Notes: generated by a model from the letters alone, not told the origin. DNA of 64,000 bases from Mycobacterium basiliense (GCF_900292015.1 NZ_LR130759.1:1736001-1800000), one strand, 5' to 3'. Counted from the stretch's first letter, positions 19,752-29,827 are shown. Numbers and translations are program-made.

Positions 19752-21017
19752 ATGAGCAACGCATTCAACGCGCCCGGGCCGCCCACTCGCCGACGACGGA
19801 TCCTGTTCATCGCCGAGGCGGTGACCCTGGCGCACGTGGTGCGACCGTTCGTCCTGGCGCAATCGCTTGACCCGAAGCGCTACGAAGTCCACTTCGCCTG
19901 CGACCCGCGGTTCAACGACCTGCTGGGCGCGCTCCCGTTTCCACACCACCCGATCCGGACCATCCCAAGCGAGCGGTTTCTGGGCAATCTGGGTCAGGGC
20001 CGCTTCTACACCATGCGGACGTTGCGTGAGTACGTCGAGGAGGACCGCAAGGTTCTGGCCGCGGTCGAACCGGACCTGGTCGTCGGCGACCTTCGGATCT
20101 CGCTCTCGGTCAGCGCCCGGCTGGCCGGCATCCCTTATGTCGCCATCGCCAACGCCTACTGGAGTCCCTACGCTCGCCGCCGCTTTCCGCTGCCCGAGGT
20201 GTTATGGACCCATTTGTTTGGCGTGCGGCTGGTCAAATTGCTGTATCGATTGGAACGCCCGCTGTTTTTCGCCCTGCAGTGCCTGCCCCTCAATTGGGTG
20301 CGGCGAAAGCACGGGTTGCCGAGTCTGGGGTTCAATCTATGTCGCATTTTCACCGATGGGGACTACACGCTGTATGCCGACGTACCCGAGTTGATGCCGA
20401 CGTATGACCTACCGGCAAATCACCGGTATTTAGGCCCGCTGCTCTGGTCGCCCGCCGGCGGGCCCCCGGCGTGGTGGGACTCGGTGCCGACGGATCGGCC
20501 GATCGTGTATGCGACCCTCGGTACGTCCGGCGGGCGCAACCTGTTGCAGGTGGTGTTGAATGCCCTGGCCGATTTGCCGGTGACGGTGATCGCCGCCACC
20601 GCGCACCGAAGTGATCTGACCCACGTGCCGGCCAACGCCTTCGTCGCGGACTACTTGCCCGGGGAGGAGGCCGCAGCGCGCTCGGCCGTGGTGGTCTGCA
20701 ACGGCGGCAGCCTATCGACGCAGCAGGCCCTGGTGGCCGGGGTGCCGGTGGTTGGGATCGCCAGCAACCTGGATCAGCACCTGAACATGGAGGCCATCGA
20801 GCGGGCCGGCGCGGGCGTGCTGTTGCGAACCGAGCGTCTGAGCAGCCGACGGGTAGCAGCGGCTGTCACTCGGGTGCTCGGTCGGCCCGACTACCGACAC
20901 TCCGCCGACGGCTTGGCCGAGGCCTTCGGGCGAGATTTCGCTCGGTTTTCCCAGCATGTGGACAGCGCGTTGCGCGCCGCGGCGGAAGAGCTGCCCACCG
21001 CGGCAGCTGCTGGGTAG
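19752..21017 (+). CDS. PGL rhamnosyltransferase-like glycosyltransferase (Rv2962c-like)
   Basis: A 421-residue GT1/UGT-fold glycosyltransferase. The C-terminal donor-binding domain has [11 protein letters not shown] and [15 protein letters not shown] followed by [13 protein letters not shown], the signature of macrolide/UDP-type transferases. Position and family match M. tuberculosis Rv2962c, which adds the first rhamnose to p-hydroxyphenol-phthiocerol lipids. It is the only glycosyltransferase in the PGL region here; genes like Rv2957 and Rv2958c are missing. This points to a head group with one sugar unless others are encoded elsewhere. The substrate is inferred from locus and homology. Confidence 0.85.
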   Translation: MSNAFNAPGPPTRRRRILFIAEAVTLAHVVRPFVLAQSLDPKRYEVHFACDPRFNDLLGALPFPHHPIRTIPSERFLGNLGQGRFYTMRTLREYVEEDRKVLAAVEPDLVVGDLRISLSVSARLAGIPYVAIANAYWSPYARRRFPLPEVLWTHLFGVRLVKLLYRLERPLFFALQCLPLNWVRRKHGLPSLGFNLCRIFTDGDYTLYADVPELMPTYDLPANHRYLGPLLWSPAGGPPAWWDSVPTDRPIVYATLGTSGGRNLLQVVLNALADLPVTVIAATAHRSDLTHVPANAFVADYLPGEEAAARSAVVVCNGGSLSTQQALVAGVPVVGIASNLDQHLNMEAIERAGAGVLLRTERLSSRRVAAAVTRVLGRPDYRHSADGLAEAFGRDFARFSQHVDSALRAAAEELPTAAAAG

Positions 21018-21228
21018 CGGCACGGTCCTGAAAGGGTCGTTTGCCACCAATAAGCGCTCCGCTGTGCGGGATAAGGAAGCCAAACAGCTTGTCGAGCAGT
21101 AAGTTTGGGAACGCTGCCGGCTTGCGGGCGGTGGCGTCCGGCCACTGTCGACGGATCGCGCCATGCGAACAATAGTTCGATGGCGCCTGAAGGCTAACGT
21201 TTTCCCTCTCGGCGAAAGGAAACCCGTC

Positions 21229-22029
21229 ATGCGAGCATCCGAAGCTGCCAAGGCGTTCGTGTGGCGCGCCAGCGAAGAGCTCTGGAACAACGGTCAGTAC
21301 TACCTCGGCAGGGATCGTCGGGTGAACCGCATCAGGGTCACGCAGCGGGCCCTTGCGGGGATCGCGGCGCCGGCCTACCTCGAGATCGGTGTCTCGCACG
21401 GATTCGCCTTCCGGCGGATCAGCGCTGACGAGAAGATCGCCGTTGACCCGCAGTTCCTGCTCTCGGCCCGCTCCCGCAAGCTCGCTGGCGCTAAGGCGCG
21501 CGCCACCCACTATTTCGACACAACCAGCGATGACTTCTTTGCCAACGAGACGGCGTTGCTCGAGCGGCGTGGCATCGACGTCGCCCTGATCGACGGGCTG
21601 CATACCTACCAACAGGTGGTGTGTGACGTCGAGAACACCCTGCGCTATCTGCGGGACGACGGCGTCATCGTGCTGCACGATTGCAACCCGGCACGTGCCT
21701 CGATCGGCTTCCCCGCGACCTCCTATGCCGATTTTCGTGCGCACAACCGTGCGTGGGATGTGTTCTGGAGTGGCGACGTTTGGAAAGCGATTGTCCACCT
21801 GCGCAGCACCCGGCCGGATCTGCGGGTCGCGGTGCTGAATTGTGATTTTGGTGTCGGGATCATTCGAAAGGGAGCGGCGGAGTCGCGATTGCCCTACTCG
21901 GCGGCGGAGGTCGAAGCGCTGACCTACGCCGATCTCGCCGCCGACCGTGAGCGCTTACTGAACCTGAAGCCGCCCGCCTACCTAGACGAATTTCTGTCGT
22001 CGGAACAGCGAATCAGCCCCAAGATTTGA
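21229..22029 (+). CDS. Class I SAM methyltransferase (Methyltransf_24 type), probable PGL sugar O-methyltransferase
   Basis: A 266-residue protein with LEIGVSHGFA (51-60, SAM site), IDGLHTYQQV (121-130) and GVIVLHDCNP (145-154). This layout is typical of Methyltransf_24 enzymes that O-methylate sugars in cell-wall glycolipids. ATG 21229 has AAAGGA 8 bases upstream; the open frame back to 21163 lacks such a site. It follows the glycosyltransferase in the same direction and probably methylates the rhamnose of PGL. It does not resemble the Rv2959c 2-O-methyltransferase as I remember it (cephalosporin-hydroxylase type), so another hydroxyl may be the target. This is inference. Confidence 0.75.
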   Translation: MRASEAAKAFVWRASEELWNNGQYYLGRDRRVNRIRVTQRALAGIAAPAYLEIGVSHGFAFRRISADEKIAVDPQFLLSARSRKLAGAKARATHYFDTTSDDFFANETALLERRGIDVALIDGLHTYQQVVCDVENTLRYLRDDGVIVLHDCNPARASIGFPATSYADFRAHNRAWDVFWSGDVWKAIVHLRSTRPDLRVAVLNCDFGVGIIRKGAAESRLPYSAAEVEALTYADLAADRERLLNLKPPAYLDEFLSSEQRISPKI

Positions 22030-22067
22030 TCGGGAGCTGAGGGTATACGGCAGCAATTGGGTCGGCG

Positions 22068-22883
22068 CTACTTGCGCCATAGGGCCCCGGTCCCATCGAT
22101 ATCGACGATCTGCGCGGATACGCCATGTGTCTCGCGGTAGTCGGTGACCGCTCGTCGACACGGTTTGAGTATGTAGTCATCGACGATGCAGAAGCCCCCG
22201 GGGGACAACCGTGGGTACAGCGCGTCAAGCGCTTGGATGGTCGACTCGTAGAGATCGCCGTCGAGCCGCAATACCGCGATGCGATCGATCGGGGCGTCAT
22301 GCAGCGTGTCCTTGAACCAACCGGATAGAAAGCGGACCTGCTCATCGAGCAGCCCGTAGCGCGCGAAATTCGCCCTGACCTCGGTCTCCGGTACCGCCAG
22401 CAGAGTGCCAAAGAGGTCGAATCTCATCCGAATGCCTCTGTCTGCCTTGTAGTTTGCCGTGTCCGGACGCGGCAATCCCGCGAACGAGTCGGCCAGCCAT
22501 ACGCACCTGGTCCGATTCCCGTGGGCCGCCAGCACCGCGCGCATCAGGATGGAAGCTCCGCCGCGCCAGACGCCGCATTCGACAAGATCGCCGGGGACGT
22601 TGTCGGCCAGCACCGTCTCAACGCAGTGCTGCAGACTGGTTAGTCTGCGCATGCCGATCATCGTCTCGGCCTGCGCCGGCCAGTCCAGGCCGAAGTCGCG
22701 TTTGTGTTGACCCAGCGGACTTTTCCCCAAGAACACCGGTTGCAGCGCGTTGATGGTCTTGAGCAAGAGCCGGCGCCGCAGTGGCCACGTCGCGGGCATT
22801 TGTTCGTGTATCCCATAGCTGGTGAGGTTGCGTCGAATCAGGTCGAGATACAGCGATCGGACATTGGTATCAGTCGTGGTCAC
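22068..22883 (-). CDS. TylF/macrocin-type O-methyltransferase, probable PGL sugar tailoring
   Basis: A 271-residue TylF-family methyltransferase with GDLVECGVWRGGAS (98-111), DSFAGLP (132-138), the metal-binding aspartates in LRLDGDLYES (205-214) and IVDDY (233-237). TylF enzymes are Mg-dependent sugar O-methyltransferases. It converges on the other methyltransferase with a 38 bp gap. The start is GTG 22883, which keeps the normal family length; the frame stays open to 23060 with unrelated Arg/Pro-rich sequence. It likely adds a second O-methyl group to the PGL sugar. Confidence 0.75.
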   Translation of the reverse strand: MTTTDTNVRSLYLDLIRRNLTSYGIHEQMPATWPLRRRLLLKTINALQPVFLGKSPLGQHKRDFGLDWPAQAETMIGMRRLTSLQHCVETVLADNVPGDLVECGVWRGGASILMRAVLAAHGNRTRCVWLADSFAGLPRPDTANYKADRGIRMRFDLFGTLLAVPETEVRANFARYGLLDEQVRFLSGWFKDTLHDAPIDRIAVLRLDGDLYESTIQALDALYPRLSPGGFCIVDDYILKPCRRAVTDYRETHGVSAQIVDIDGTGALWRK

Positions 22884-23116
22884 GACCGCCCCCAATCTGG
22901 AATGCCAATACTTGCGGCGCCGAATTGAGACCGTCGGCGGCGACGTTCGAGTCCAGAGTATGGGAAGTTTTGAAGTCGTGTTCGTGGCTAACTCGGCCGC
23001 GGCCGGCCACGGCCGTGCGGGCCTTGTCCGGGTTCGTCGAAAACCGCCTGAACAGGACAAAGACGAGCACGTGCGGCGTCTGCGGCGCCGCTCGTTTTCG
23101 GAAATTCGACCGCCCG

Positions 23117-24373
23117 CTACCTGAGTCGGACCGCCTCCAGGGTGACTCCGACGTCCGGCAGGCGTGCCAGTAGCGCATCGCCCATCGCCGCTGCCGGAGT
23201 CAGCGCACCACGCAACTCGGAGAGCCGGTCGCGGTCGAGCGCCAGCGCCAGACCGCTTTCGCCGAGCAACACCGCCGTCGAGCTGTATGCATCAATATCG
23301 TGAGCAAAGACGGCCCGGTAGCGGGCGCCGGTGGTGGTCGTGGTGTACGTCTCGAATGTGTAATGGCCGCGTTCGCGGGTTTTCCGGCTTGGACCGGTGC
23401 CCGGTTTGGGCGTGACGCGCTCCACCAGTCGCTGGGGTAGGCGGCTGAAGTACTTATTGCCTAAACCAATCGCGCCCGCGACAGCGCCGGTTACGGCGGC
23501 GGAGGCTACCGGCGCCGCCAGCGACTTACCCAGACTCATCGTCTCCGAGTAGCGGAATCGTCTGCCGTAAGCCCAATCCTGTAACGCGTTGCTACGACGG
23601 ACAATTCGAGTGTTGAACGGGCCCTGAACAAATCCGCCCGTCCAGAAGCCGGCTAGCTCGGGGGCCAGGTCGCGTCCGCGGCGCCAGGGGAAATCCGGCT
23701 GCGGGCCGAGGTCGGGTTCGGCACCTCGATCCGTGGTGAGGGTATAGGGATCTTTGACCAGCCGATGGGCCTCGGGGTCGCTGGACGCGGTGCGCATCGC
23801 ATCGGAATACGTCGCGACCGAGCCGCCGGAGACCCAGCGCTGGGAGAACGAGCGCAGCACCAGGTCGGTGTCGCACAGTTCACCGGTGTTGTCTTCGGTC
23901 GCGCGGCGATACAGTTGATAGACGTTCAGATCCGAAGGGATCGAGTCGAATCCGCACGAAAGTACTATCCGCGCCCCGGTATCGGCGGCCTGCTTGTGGT
24001 ACTGGTCGATGGCGTTTCGGCAGAACATCAATTCGCCGGTCAGATCGGCGTAGTCGGTGCCGGCCTGGGCGCACGCCGCTACCAGAGGCAGGCCATAGCG
24101 CGTGTAGGGTCCGACGGTGGTCAGCACGACCTGGGTGCGGATGGCCATCGCCTCGAGCGTGGACGGTTGTGAGGTGTCGGCGACGATCAGCTGCCAGTCC
24201 TGGGCGGTGGGGCCCAGCAGGTCCTGCACGGCGCGCAGCCGTTCGCTCGAGCGGCCGGCCAACGCGATCCGTGCTGGTGCCCCTCGGTGCGCGAGATGTG
24301 CGGCGGTCAACTTGCCGGAGTAGCCGGTGGCGCCGTACAAGACGATGTCGAATTCCCGCTCAGCTGGGCTCAT
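23117..24373 (-). CDS. Trans-acting enoyl reductase for DIM/PGL synthesis (Rv2953-like)
   Basis: A 418-residue saccharopine-dehydrogenase-fold reductase starting FDIVLYGATGYSG (nucleotide-binding loop, 8-20). Length and N-terminus match Rv2953. In M. tuberculosis this enzyme supplies the enoyl reduction that the PpsD module lacks. That fits here, because the ppsD fragment in this window has DH and KR but no ER sequence. It lies 69 bases after the Rv2952-like gene in the same direction, so the pair is probably an operon. Confidence 0.92.
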   Translation of the reverse strand: MSPAEREFDIVLYGATGYSGKLTAAHLAHRGAPARIALAGRSSERLRAVQDLLGPTAQDWQLIVADTSQPSTLEAMAIRTQVVLTTVGPYTRYGLPLVAACAQAGTDYADLTGELMFCRNAIDQYHKQAADTGARIVLSCGFDSIPSDLNVYQLYRRATEDNTGELCDTDLVLRSFSQRWVSGGSVATYSDAMRTASSDPEAHRLVKDPYTLTTDRGAEPDLGPQPDFPWRRGRDLAPELAGFWTGGFVQGPFNTRIVRRSNALQDWAYGRRFRYSETMSLGKSLAAPVASAAVTGAVAGAIGLGNKYFSRLPQRLVERVTPKPGTGPSRKTRERGHYTFETYTTTTTGARYRAVFAHDIDAYSSTAVLLGESGLALALDRDRLSELRGALTPAAAMGDALLARLPDVGVTLEAVRLR

Positions 24374-24442
24374 CGGGCTGACACTACCCGAGCGGCCCCC
24401 ACGATTATTTGGCTGTTTCGGTGGGTGCGGAGTGGTCCCGTG

Positions 24443-25255
24443 TCAGTCCTTGATGAAGCAGTACATCCGATACGAGATATCCCCGCTTTCCAGGTAACGG
24501 AACAGCTGGGTGCCTTCCACGCCGATGTATTCGCGACCCGCGAAACGCAGGAAGGCCGGTAGATTGCGATCGACCAGGTCCCGCGACTTCTGGGTATTTT
24601 TCTCGATGCCGCGCAGCACCTCCGCATTGATTTCCTTCTGGGAAAGCTGTCTCAGCGAACTCTCGGCCAGGGCCGCCTCCCACTCGGCGACCTCGTTGCT
24701 AGGGCGCAGGTCCGCGTAGGGAAAGTAACCTCCTGGGCGCAACACGCGCTCGACCTCGGCCAGGAAACGCGGAAAGTGTGGATAGCAGTGCGAGGCTTCG
24801 ACATTGAGAACCACGTCGAAGGATTCGTCGTCGAAGGGCAGATTTTCGGCGTCGCCTCGCACAAATTCCAGTCCGGGCAGATTGTGCCGCTTTTGGCAGA
24901 GCTTGATGCCGGCACCATTCAAGTCGAGTCCCGTGTAGGAGGCAGGTTTCAAGGTTCGCGTCAGGTATGAGGCCCCGCCGCCGTGGCCGCAACTAACCTC
25001 GAGCACCCGCTTGCCGGTCAGATCCGCCTGGGTCGCGGTGCGGTGGTACAGGTTGATGTGGGCGCGGTTGGGCTCGTCGGGCGCTTCCAACGGAAGGTTC
25101 ATCGGCGGGTCCTCCTCATAGGCCCAGTTGATGAACACGATTTCGTCCGAACCGAGTCCCCGGGTCATCAGCGGGTACCAGAACCGCCAAACTCGCTTGT
25201 AGATAGAGGTACTGCCCACACGGGCGAGGAGGCGGTGCACGCGACTGAAGGCCAT
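24443..25255 (-). CDS. Phthiotriol/phenolphthiotriol dimycocerosate methyltransferase (Rv2952-like)
   Basis: A 270-residue class I methyltransferase that O-methylates the third hydroxyl of (phenol)phthiotriol lipids, the last step to DIM and PGL. Motifs are [15 protein letters not shown] (SAM site), [19 protein letters not shown] and [11 protein letters not shown] at 25255 gives 270 residues, the homologue's length, with the N-terminus [12 protein letters not shown]; the open frame upstream is antisense to the neighbouring gene and not conserved. It is transcribed divergently from the ketoreductase gene. Confidence 0.93.
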   Translation of the reverse strand: MAFSRVHRLLARVGSTSIYKRVWRFWYPLMTRGLGSDEIVFINWAYEEDPPMNLPLEAPDEPNRAHINLYHRTATQADLTGKRVLEVSCGHGGGASYLTRTLKPASYTGLDLNGAGIKLCQKRHNLPGLEFVRGDAENLPFDDESFDVVLNVEASHCYPHFPRFLAEVERVLRPGGYFPYADLRPSNEVAEWEAALAESSLRQLSQKEINAEVLRGIEKNTQKSRDLVDRNLPAFLRFAGREYIGVEGTQLFRYLESGDISYRMYCFIKD

Positions 25256-25435
25256 GGGCAAGGAGTATGGCAGACAGGAAACGTGCGCGATCCCCCCGCA
25301 GGAAAAATGGCGACTCGGGGGCTGGGTAAGCCGCCAGACACTGATGGCTCCGGGTGTCCGACCGCGGCCCGGGGCCGGCTGAGGTAGCGTGCCCGGGGTG
25401 ACAGTGATCGACGGCGCGGTACGCGGGCGGTGACG

Positions 25436-26584
25436 ATGGGCGGATTTCGCTTTGGGTTTGTCGATGCGCTTGTGCATTCGCGCTTTCCACCGAGCATGTT
25501 GCCGAGGGCGAGTTCGGTGGCCGCCGCTGCCATGGGTGCCGATTCGTACTGGGTTGGCGACCACCTGAACGCCCTAGTGCCGCGCTCGGTCGCGACACCG
25601 GAATACCTGGGAATCGCGGCTCGGCTGGTACCCAAGATCGACGCCAACTATGAGCCGTGGACGATGCTCGGAAACCTGGCCGCTGGCAACCGGGTCAATC
25701 GCTTGCGACTTGGCGTGTGCGTGACCGACGTCGGTCGGCGCAATCCTGCGGTTACCGCGCAGGCCGCCGCGACCTTGCATTTGCTTACCCGGGGCCGCGC
25801 CATCCTCGGCATCGGTGTCGGGGAGCGGGAAGGCAACGAGCCCTACGGCGTGGAGTGGACCAAACCGGTCGCGCGGTTCGAAGAAGGCCTCGCCACGATT
25901 CGCGCGTTGTGGGATTCCAACGGGCAGCTTGTCTCGCGCGAATCACCGTATTTTCCGCTGCATAATGCCCTGTTCGACCTGCCGCCGTACCGGGGGAAAT
26001 GGCCCGAAATCTGGGTGGCGGCGCATGGGCCGCGGATGCTGCGGGCTACCGGACGCTACGCCGACGCCTGGGTTCCCATTGTCGTGGTTCGTCCCGCTGA
26101 CTACAGTCGCGCGCTCGAAGCCGTGCGCACCGCGGCGTCGGATGCCGGTCGCGATCCCATGTCGATCACCCCTTCGGCGGTGCGTGGTGTGATCACCGGC
26201 TGGAACCGCGACGACGTCGATGAGGCGCTGGATTCCGTCATCGTGAAAATGACCGCGCTGGGCGTGCCCGGGGAGGCCTGGGCACGTCACGGCGTCGAGC
26301 ACCCGATGGGAGCCGACTTCTCCGGCGTGCAGGACTTGATTCCACAGACCATGGACAAAGAGACGGTGCTGTCCTATACGGCCAAAGTTCCGCCGGCCCT
26401 GATGAGAGAGGTCGTCTTCAGCGGGACGCCGGACGAGGTCATTGATCAGGTAGCGGAGTGGCGCGATCACGGCCTGAAGTATCTGCTTGTTATCAACGGC
26501 AGTCTGGTTAATCCGAGTCTGCGAAAGACGGTCGCGGCGAGCCTGCCGCACGCCAAGGTCCTGCGCGGACTCAAGAAGCTGTAA
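25436..26584 (+). CDS. F420-dependent phthiodiolone/phenolphthiodiolone ketoreductase (Rv2951c-like)
   Basis: A 382-residue LLM-family (luciferase-like TIM barrel) oxidoreductase that reduces the keto group of (phenol)phthiodiolone to the triol, feeding the Rv2952-like methyltransferase. It shows [16 protein letters not shown], the coenzyme-binding [15 protein letters not shown], and a C-terminal [10 protein letters not shown] segment, very close to Rv2951c throughout. ATG 25436 matches the homologue; GTG 25430 two codons earlier is an alternative. Confidence 0.93.
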   Translation: MGGFRFGFVDALVHSRFPPSMLPRASSVAAAAMGADSYWVGDHLNALVPRSVATPEYLGIAARLVPKIDANYEPWTMLGNLAAGNRVNRLRLGVCVTDVGRRNPAVTAQAAATLHLLTRGRAILGIGVGEREGNEPYGVEWTKPVARFEEGLATIRALWDSNGQLVSRESPYFPLHNALFDLPPYRGKWPEIWVAAHGPRMLRATGRYADAWVPIVVVRPADYSRALEAVRTAASDAGRDPMSITPSAVRGVITGWNRDDVDEALDSVIVKMTALGVPGEAWARHGVEHPMGADFSGVQDLIPQTMDKETVLSYTAKVPPALMREVVFSGTPDEVIDQVAEWRDHGLKYLLVINGSLVNPSLRKTVAASLPHAKVLRGLKKL

Positions 26585-27297
26585 CCCGGCGCCTGCCCGC
26601 AGATTCCGGACCGCCGGCCCGGCGAGTGGTGTACGAACAGTTCTGAGCGACAGGCTATTTCGCTCTGTACGGCCCAGCGCTACTGGCGAATGACTCAAAG
26701 TCATTATCGGACTTCAAGACTCGCGTCCCGGCCGATAGGGACGTTGGTGCTTGTCGGCGGTTGCGTCGCTGGCGGGTCGACCCCCAAAGTGCACCCATTG
26801 AAATCTGTGTGTATAGGTCGGAGTTTGCTCGCGGGTTCAGCGGAGCACAGCATCCGTGCGGCTGCCGACGTTAAACGCAAAATGCCGTGTGCCAACTTAT
26901 CTAGAGGTTCTTATGAAATTCAATCGTGCGAACCTTGGGCGACATGCCGGCCTAACCGAGCGTTGCCGACACGCCGCGGGAACGACTCTTCCAGGGATAT
27001 TTCAGGGACGTTTCAGGAACACCAGTAACAATGGCCCCGGCACGCCAACTGGACACGCTGCTGAGTACCCTCAAACCTCGTGTCTGCCAAACGGGTTCCG
27101 GCCAGAGCGGAGGTCGCATGTGACGGCCAGGTTAATTCTCGCACCGGGCGCCCTCGCCGGGCGTCGCTATGGCCGTGGGGCCTCATCGATTTCGCGTTCC
27201 GGCCCGCCGGGGCGTCGCAGGTTAACGCGCTGATTCGGATTCGACTGACACGGCAGCTAAACGGTCGTAGTCTCATCGGTCGAGGGCAAGGATAAAC
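26585..27297 (+). promoter_or_regulatory. Long leader/promoter region upstream of fadD29
   Basis: About 710 bp with only short, unconvincing frames; the best is an ATG at 26913 after AGAGG, which yields an Arg/Pro-rich chain of no known type. It is the likely control region for the fadD29 to pks15/1 operon. I see three 11-base near-repeats at 26991-27022 but no confident -10/-35 pair. Confidence 0.45.
26991..27022 (+). repeat. Three tandem 11-base near-repeats before fadD29
   Basis: CCAGGGATAT, TTCAGGGACGT and TTCAGGAACAC follow each other at about helical-turn spacing, consensus TTCAGGGAYRT. They lie about 280 bases before the fadD29 ATG. They could be operator half-sites; chance is not excluded. 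Confidence 0.3.
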
Positions 27298-29160
27298 ATG
27301 GACGTCAACGCTGTTTCATTTCATGCCGGGGGCGAGGTGACGACGCGGCCGGCATCTAGGACGGATAGGCAAGCACCACAACCGCCGGATGCGATGAGAA
27401 CGAGATTCGCGATGAGCGAGTCTACGCTTACCGATCTGCTGCACAAGGCGGCTACCCAGTACCCCAATCGCGCGGCGTACAAGTTCATCGACTATGAGGT
27501 AGATCCGGCGGGCTTCACCGAAACCCTCACCTGGTGGCAGGTCTACCGACGCACAATGATCGTCGCGGACGAGCTCCGGATTTACGGGGCGAGCGGTGAT
27601 CGGGTCGCGGTACTGGCCCCGCAGGGGTTGGACTACATCATTGCTTTCCTGGGTGTGCTGCAGGCCGGTCTCATCGCGGTACCGCTGCCGGTGCCGCAGT
27701 TCGGTATTCATGATGAGCGAATTTCCGCGGCACTGCAGGATTCCTTGCCGACGATCATTCTCACGACCTCGTCGGCGATGGATGAGGTCACCAAATATGC
27801 GCCGCACGCGCGTGGCGTGCAAGGCCGTGCACCGATTGTGGTGGCGGTGGACTCGCTGGACCTGGACTCCCCGCGGGAACTCGAGGCAACTCCGCAAACC
27901 CATCCCGGCACGGCGTATCTCCAGTACACATCGGGGTCCACCCGCTCGCCGGCCGGCGTGATCCTTTCGCACAAGAACGTCATCACCAACTGCGTACAGC
28001 TGATGTCCGACTACCTCGGGGATACCGAGAAGGTGCCGTCAACTGCGGTGTCGTGGCTGCCGTTCTATCACGACATGGGCCTGATGCTGGGCGTGATTCT
28101 TCCGATGGTCAATCAAGACACCGGGGTGTTGCTGAGCCCGATGGCATTTTTGCAACGACCGGCCCGCTGGATGCAATTGCTGGGCAAATATCGTGGGCAG
28201 ATTTCCAGTGCGCCCAACTTCGGTTTCGAATTGGCGGTACGCCGAACCTCCGATGACGACATGGCCGGCCTTGACCTGGGGCACGTCCGGGCAATCGCCA
28301 CTGGTGCCGAACGCGTCAACCCCGCGACACTCAGACGCTTCATCGACCGGTTCGCCAGCTTTAACCTCAGTGAGACGGCAATCCGACCGTCCTACGGGCT
28401 CGCGGAGGCGACCGTGTACGTTGCTACCGCTGGACCTGGATGTTCACCGAAGAGTGTCTGTTTCGACTACCAACAGTTGTCGGCGGGTCGGGCACAGCGT
28501 TGTGACAGCGAAACGGGCGAAGGCGCCAAGCTGGTCAGCTACGGTGCCACGCGGGCGTCGACGGTGCGGATCGTCGATCCGGAAACCAGCACGGAGAACC
28601 CGGAGGGAACGGTCGGTGAGATATGGGTGCAAGGGGACAATGTTGCCATGGGTTATTGGCGAAACCCCGAGCTTACCGCGCGCACGTTCGATGCGAAGCT
28701 CGTCGATCCGTCGCCGGGCACATCGGTAGGTCCGTGGCTGAGGACGGGAGACCTTGGCGTCGTGTTTGAAGGCGACCTGTACATCACGGGTCGCATCAAG
28801 GACTTGCTCATCGTCGATGGGTCCAACCACTACCCGGACGATATCGAGGCGACGATCCAGGAAATCACCGGCGGCCGGGTCGTGGCGATAGCCGTACCGG
28901 GTGATGGCACTGAGCAGCTGGTCACCATCATCGAACACGCCAATTGGGGCTACACCGATGAGGTGGCGCGAGACAAGCTGCGCACGGCCAAACGTGAAGT
29001 CACCTCCGCAATATCGAGATCGCACCGGGTGCGCGTCGCGGACGTAGTCTTGGTGGCGCCCGGTTCCATCCCGGTTACCACCAGCGGTAAGGTTCGACGC
29101 TCAGCCTGCGTCGAGCGATACCTGAACAAAGAATTCACCCGCTTGGACCGCCCGGCATGA
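27298..29160 (+). CDS. fadD29: Long-chain fatty-acid-AMP ligase FadD29
   Basis: A 620-residue FAAL that adenylates p-hydroxyphenylalkanoate and loads it onto PpsA to start phenolphthiocerol synthesis. The ATP motif TSGSTRSPAG (211-220) is present, the adenylation segment includes [13 protein letters not shown], and the C-terminal lysine loop is [10 protein letters not shown]. The FAAL insertion that blocks CoA ligation is typical of the family. Length agrees with M. tuberculosis FadD29 (about 619). It heads an operon: the lyase gene follows after 34 bases. Confidence 0.95.
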   Translation: MDVNAVSFHAGGEVTTRPASRTDRQAPQPPDAMRTRFAMSESTLTDLLHKAATQYPNRAAYKFIDYEVDPAGFTETLTWWQVYRRTMIVADELRIYGASGDRVAVLAPQGLDYIIAFLGVLQAGLIAVPLPVPQFGIHDERISAALQDSLPTIILTTSSAMDEVTKYAPHARGVQGRAPIVVAVDSLDLDSPRELEATPQTHPGTAYLQYTSGSTRSPAGVILSHKNVITNCVQLMSDYLGDTEKVPSTAVSWLPFYHDMGLMLGVILPMVNQDTGVLLSPMAFLQRPARWMQLLGKYRGQISSAPNFGFELAVRRTSDDDMAGLDLGHVRAIATGAERVNPATLRRFIDRFASFNLSETAIRPSYGLAEATVYVATAGPGCSPKSVCFDYQQLSAGRAQRCDSETGEGAKLVSYGATRASTVRIVDPETSTENPEGTVGEIWVQGDNVAMGYWRNPELTARTFDAKLVDPSPGTSVGPWLRTGDLGVVFEGDLYITGRIKDLLIVDGSNHYPDDIEATIQEITGGRVVAIAVPGDGTEQLVTIIEHANWGYTDEVARDKLRTAKREVTSAISRSHRVRVADVVLVAPGSIPVTTSGKVRRSACVERYLNKEFTRLDRPA

Positions 29161-29194
29161 CGGCGGGTCGGTTGAGTTACCTGAGAAACAAGAA

Positions 29195-29827
29195 ATGACC
29201 GATTGTATTCTGTCCGATGAAGAAATCCGAAAGTTCAGCCGAGACCTTCGGATACTTATAGCTACAAATGGCACCCTCACCCGGATTCTCAACGTCGTCA
29301 CCGACGATGAGATCGTCGTACAGATTATCAAGCAGCAGATTCACGATGTGCCACCGAAAATGACGGCAACGGAGGAATTTGGGGCCGGCCGTGTTCTTCA
29401 GCGTGACATCTTGCTCAAGGGTCGGAATTCCGGGACCCCATTTGTGGCCGCGGAATCGTTGATTGCCATTGATTTACTGCCCCCCGCGATCACGACAAGC
29501 TTGACCGAGACCGATCGCCCTATCGGTGAAATCATGGCGGCCAGTTGCATCGAGACTTTCAAAGAGGAAGCTACAGTCTGGGAAGGAGATCTACCGGTTT
29601 GGCTCGCGTTGGACGGGCATCGGAACGAACGCAAGAAAACCGTTGCCCGCCGGTATCGCATCATTGCCAGTGGCAAACCGGTACTTATTATCACCGAGTA
29701 TTTCCTGCGAAGCGTATTTGAGGACGCTCGGTGTGAAGAACCCCGTCGTTGCCAGCATTCAATCGACATCGACACAAGGAGTGGAGATCGATTTGTACTT
29801 AATGATCGGATCCCCGGCAGTCTCTAG
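29195..29827 (+). CDS. Chorismate pyruvate-lyase (Rv2949c-like)
   Basis: A 210-residue protein resembling Rv2949c, which removes pyruvate from chorismate to give p-hydroxybenzoate, the starter unit for PGL. Recognisable segments are LTRILNVVTDDEI, LQRDILLKG and KKTVARRYRIIASGKPVLIITEYFL cut into parts across the UbiC-like fold. Its GC and codon use look lower than the neighbours' (for example an AT-rich start ATGACCGATTGTATTCTG). Placed between fadD29 and fadD22, it supplies FadD22's substrate. Confidence 0.9.
   Translation: MTDCILSDEEIRKFSRDLRILIATNGTLTRILNVVTDDEIVVQIIKQQIHDVPPKMTATEEFGAGRVLQRDILLKGRNSGTPFVAAESLIAIDLLPPAITTSLTETDRPIGEIMAASCIETFKEEATVWEGDLPVWLALDGHRNERKKTVARRYRIIASGKPVLIITEYFLRSVFEDARCEEPRRCQHSIDIDTRSGDRFVLNDRIPGSL

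Noticed and set aside
26690..27233. Small frames between the ketoreductase gene and fadD29
   Set aside because: Arg/Ser/Pro-rich with no recognisable domain; one (ATG 26913) has a passable ribosome-binding site but nothing else in support.
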